DNA from: Didymodactylos carnosus
Taxonomy: Eukaryota > Rotifera > Eurotatoria > Philodinida > Philodinidae
Length of the DNA stretch: 38,303 bases
Direction: 5' to 3'
Assembly: GCA_905250885.1 (NCBI GenBank)
Contig: CAJNOQ010000966.1
Coordinates: 1 to 38,303, forward strand
This document shows positions 35,001 to 38,303 of the stretch, piece after piece. The number at the start of each line of letters is the position of its first letter. Positions within the stretch are counted from its first letter, which is position 1. The notes under the pieces were generated by a model. It made no database searches, was not told where the DNA came from, and saw nothing but the letters and a program-made list of their open reading frames with translations. A program made the translations under genes and the position numbers.

Positions 35001-37110
35001 GCAACGTAGTTTTCAGCTTTACTTTATTTTTCTCAAAAGTCAAACTGAAAAAATAAAAAATCCGGCAGTGTTAAGTTGTAGCACTGAGACTGCGCTTCAT
35101 TTTAAAACCTTTCAGAGCTTTTTAGCATTTGAAATAGCGAAGAAATCTGGGACGCACGAACATGTAAAGATGAAAAAATGAATTTCGAGATACAGTGGTG
35201 CTAGCGTCTGATGCATATTTTAGGGTTTCTAGCGAAACTCTCATAACTTTTGATTTGAACATCATCCGGAGCTGTCGATATCTTGTTTCGATCAAAAATA
35301 TTTACTCTGCATCCCAGTATCATTGAAAGTATCTTTTACTTGTAGTTTTTATCAGAAGATGACATTTTTCGACCAAGCTTTGAAGGTTTTCTGAAAAATT
35401 TTCGAAAAAACCCCATATCCCTTCGATAAAGACCAAATAGCTCAATATAAATTAAAGTCTCTTCTCACGAATGATTGAAATTACAACTCCCTAACGAGTT
35501 TCGTTCTCGTCTTATTAAAAAAACAGCCGGATCCTGATGGAATAGTAGAATTGAGAAAAATATCGTTAATCTTATCTGTATTTCGCATTGTGAATAGATT
35601 ATTTTCAACAATCTTTCTATAAATTTATTTCTCATTGTTTAGGTTCGTATAGATGAACAAAAATGTGATATTCAATACATCAATTCATCGTTGATTACAT
35701 GTATTATGGCAAATTTTGCTCATTTTAAAATAAATCGAACGTATAGTATTAGTGTTCAATTCGATTCAACTCGTGTCTATAAATATGAAGCGTTAACAAT
35801 ATTACCAGAGCCAATTATTAACCAAATTCAGCCTCTTGTTAGTTTTAATTCTGGTGGTCATCTTATCGTTATTCAAGGATTTTATTTATCTTCAATTAGA
35901 TTACTTTCCATTCACTTTCTAGTAAATAATTCAAATGAAATAGTAGTTAACGCTGAACAAGTAAAATGTTCATCAGAAAATCGTATTAATTATTCATTAT
36001 ATGATCTTCATTGTTTCAATTTTCGGACACCATCAATAAATATTATTGATAAAATTCCAATACAAATATCTTTTGATACTACTCTATATCCCACACTATT
36101 TTATATTCATTATTTTCATGATCCAATTGTTACATCGATGCATTCATCAATGATAAATATACGAGATAATTTTAATTATAGTGTAGAAATTGAAACATAT
36201 TTGCCACTGTCTCAGAATGACATTAAACTAGTAACTGGATGTACTGAATTAATACCAACATTTTATAATCAAACATCAAAATCTACAACAATAGTGATCA
36301 CTTATAAAGTGACTCGTGCCATTGTATATCAATGTAAAATGAATAATAGTAACAATTTATATTTAATCAAATTAAAAATTGATTTGTTCGAAAAACCATT
36401 AGGCTATTTACATTTCGATGTGGATCATCTTCGTCTCAATTGGTTACATTTATTACTCATTACATTAACATCATTCATATTTTTAATGATTATTATTATA
36501 ATTATTTGTCTTCTCCGACGTCCTCGACGTCAAAAATTAAATTCTCATAGAAAATCATCACCCTATTCTCAAGTTTATCCAAAACAAACATTAAGAATTA
36601 ATCAACAATTTTTATCATGTTGTAAATTAAAAAGTACTAGAAAGAAACTTGATTTAGAGAGAAAACATTCATTATTGATAGCTAAAGCATGGACAGATTC
36701 TATTAAACGACAAAATTCTGTATATTTCGGTAACAATTATATCATACCAGTAAGATATCGTTCTCCTCAAGATTTGATTAAATATTTTATGTTAAATAAT
36801 AGCAAATTTGATATTGATCGAAAATTATTGACAATGTTTGATGTTAAAAATGCAATGGAATTATTTTTTAAACTTCTTATTAATCGAACATTTTTTACGG
36901 CATTTTGTTCTACAATTCACCATAATCATGTTACATTAGCATCCACGCTTATTTATTTACTTTGTTTAACACTATCCTGTGAACAAGTTGAACAATACAT
37001 CGGTGATTTTTATCATCTAAGTAGGAAAAAACAAATTGTTGAACAAAAAGCATTTGCAAATGAATTAATACAAAAATATTTTCTCTATAACATTATTCAA
37101 TTAAACTGTG
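32082..37110 (+). CDS. PLXN: Divergent plexin receptor, 5' six exons (3' end outside the window)
   Basis: Exons 32082-33137, 33196-33393, 33457-33582, 33643-33737, 33802-34615 and 35643-37110 splice in phase to 1252 codons plus one base, and a GTAAGT donor shows the gene continues. After a signal peptide (about 1-22), residues to about 465 fit a Sema domain (YIGGSTSVASITL near the start). A cysteine-rich PSI module follows (CSTKRSCLQCMTLQNCRWC, about 468), then a second one (CSMIKNCLTCEQNECVWY) and IPT-type immunoglobulin-like repeats (from PKFLSIFPENIPLGGGT). One membrane helix (WLHLLLITLTSFIFLMIIII, about 1030-1055) ends in basic residues. The cytoplasmic part reaches a plexin GAP-like segment (VKNAMELFFKLLINRTFFTAF). 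Plexins are semaphorin receptors that inactivate Rap/Ras-type GTPases. The ectodomain carries many N-glycosylation sequons. The GAP segment is oddly reduced (see findings). Confidence 0.85.
34616..35642 (+). other. Long (1.0 kb) plexin intron
   Basis: It separates exons 5 and 6 within the IPT region, while the other visible introns of this gene are 58-64 bases. It has no coding frame. Its length suggests an inserted, decayed repeat, but I could not define inverted ends. Confidence 0.5.
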
Positions 37111-37297
37111 GTAAGTATAAAATTTATGAAAAAATAAAAAAGAATTTTAACAAAATACAATTAATTTACAAAATAATTTACTTTTGAAAATGTTTCGGTT
37201 TAAGCAGATGAATTTCTATTTTAAAACATTCTTCAATTTAATAACTATCGATTCTAAAATAGAATGAAATTTTTCGCTTAATCCTTTATACCTGCCG

Positions 37298-37313
37298 GTC
37301 CCTTTCAAGGGAC
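37298..37313. repeat. Solitary GTCCCTTTCAAGGGAC palindrome
   Basis: This is a 16-base perfect palindrome, nearly identical to the tips of the 535-bp element that follows. It may be a solo end of a related copy. Confidence 0.6.
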
Positions 37314-37636
37314 ATTGATATAATAGATTTATAAAAAGAATGAATCATCCGCCAAAAAGCTAGATTATTACTAATGTAAGACAATAGAGTAGCTTAACGT
37401 TAGATTGAAATAAGAAAGAAAAATTTCCATCTTAATCCGATATTTCTGAATTTTAAAATTTTTGAATAAAGTTCAGAAATGAATTTTTGTTTTTAAATAT
37501 TTTCTATACTTGTAGCCACTAAATCATTTTCTTATTTTGTAGTTGATAGTTTTGGTTGTATGGATGTACTTTATAATGAAATCAAAGAAGAAATTTTTGT
37601 AGCATTCTTCTTTGCGTAAAGGCGCTGTGAATTCAC

Positions 37637-38171
37637 TGTCCCTTGGAAGGGACATTCGGGTGTAATGACATGAAAAGTGAATTTTTTTATCTTAACATCT
37701 TGTTAGCGTGGATCATTCTGTGATCACTCGGTACCCATCTGAAGATCAGTGAATGAAAAAAAAAGATGTAACCAATACTATTGTGCCGTCGCCGACAAAT
37801 GTGAATGCGTTTTTCTCTGATCGATATAAAAAATCCATCTAAGTGCGTTTAAAATACTAGATAACATTGAGACGCGTCTAAACTACCTCCAGCTTTTTAA
37901 CAAGCAAGATGTGTCCGAACATACTTTAAGCTCGTTTAGAAGCGCCCTTAGGGCCATCTTGATTTGAAAAATGCGTTCGAGCACGACGTTTTGGGAAAAA
38001 TTAAAGAAAAATATGTCTGAACGTTCTTTCTATTGAATTTTTCCACTGAGTAAAGAATTGAAAAGAAACTCATACTAAGTTAGTATACCAGACTAAAACA
38101 GGAAGTTCGGAAAAACAACAAAAAAATACAAAATTCATGCCGTTACATCCGTATGTCCCTTCTAAGGGACA
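37637..38171. mobile_element. 535-bp element whose inverted ends are themselves palindromes
   Basis: The 36-base end 37637-37672 matches the reverse complement of 38136-38171 at 31 of 36 positions. Each end opens with an 18-base near-palindrome, TGTCCCTT-NN-AAGGGACA, followed by a TNCGGNTGTAA block. The interior has no transposase frame. No target-site duplication is evident. Confidence 0.75.
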
Positions 38172-38201
38172 TCATATATCCACGCAACACAGCAACATTA
38201 C

Positions 38202-38303
38202 TTAACCCTTTCAGGACCGGGTTAATTTTTATATAAAAAGTGCTGTTCAAAAGTTGAAGACCTTTTTTATTTTGCAATATCTCGGCTTCCCTGACAGATA
38301 GAG
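38202..38303 (+). mobile_element. Possible piggyBac-type element end, truncated by the window
   Basis: TTAA (38202-38205) is followed at once by CCCTTTCAGGACCGGG. PiggyBac-family elements insert at TTAA and begin with CCC, so this fits a left end running out of the window. Only about 100 bases are visible and there is no coding evidence. Confidence 0.3.

Larger units (their letters stand above)
37111..38303 (+). other. Start of a plexin intron (over 1.19 kb) containing repeats
   Basis: It begins at a GTAAGT donor. No further plexin exon is recognisable before the window ends, so the rest of the GAP domain must lie beyond 38303, or has been lost. It carries the 37637-38171 element and a possible transposon end at 38206. 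Confidence 0.5.

Overview
The window is AT-rich eukaryotic DNA. Its genes are split by short GT-AG introns, mostly about 50-90 nt, with a few longer ones filled with repeats. The protein set is animal: a plexin receptor, a CREB3-type membrane-tethered bZIP factor, a replacement-type histone H3 with coding introns, and a GOT1 Golgi protein. A small invertebrate is indicated. The compact AT-rich layout would suit a bdelloid rotifer, but that is an inference from style and no diagnostic marker is present.

Layout from left to right. A three-exon NADAR-domain gene on the minus strand (366-1042) is followed by two inverted-repeat elements. One (about 1278-1680) encloses an orphan terminal-exon-like reading frame; the other (about 1834-2558) carries a 21-bp tandem repeat and a long hairpin. 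A six-exon minus-strand gene for a proline-rich, probably beta-trefoil protein occupies 3751-5068, with a related second start exon upstream (5403-5675). A TATA-type promoter near 7324 probably drives the histone H3.3-like gene (coding 9859-10405) across a 2.3-kb intron. That gene converges on the seven-exon CREB3-like gene (14052 to 11256, minus strand). After about 4 kb of non-coding DNA comes the two-exon GOT1 gene (18015-18562).

From 20816 to 29077 on the plus strand, eight exons in matching phase give a 1368-residue low-complexity protein that I do not recognise. Three of its introns are loaded with fold-back elements. A 3-kb repeat-rich gap with microsatellites and small inverted repeats leads to a divergent plexin gene (32082 to beyond 37110). 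It has Sema, PSI and IPT regions, one membrane helix and the start of the cytoplasmic GAP domain. Its last visible exon is followed by a 535-bp inverted-repeat element and a possible piggyBac-type end, and the gene runs off the window.

The genes do not form a pathway. All exon coordinates come from hand splicing, choosing GT/AG sites whose phases match and whose joined product stays open. The most notable items are the plexin GAP region lacking the arginine-containing segment, the duplicated first exon of the trefoil gene, H3 substitutions at residues 35, 41 and 102, and the density and variety of non-autonomous fold-back elements. I found no CRISPR arrays, tRNA genes or rRNA genes.
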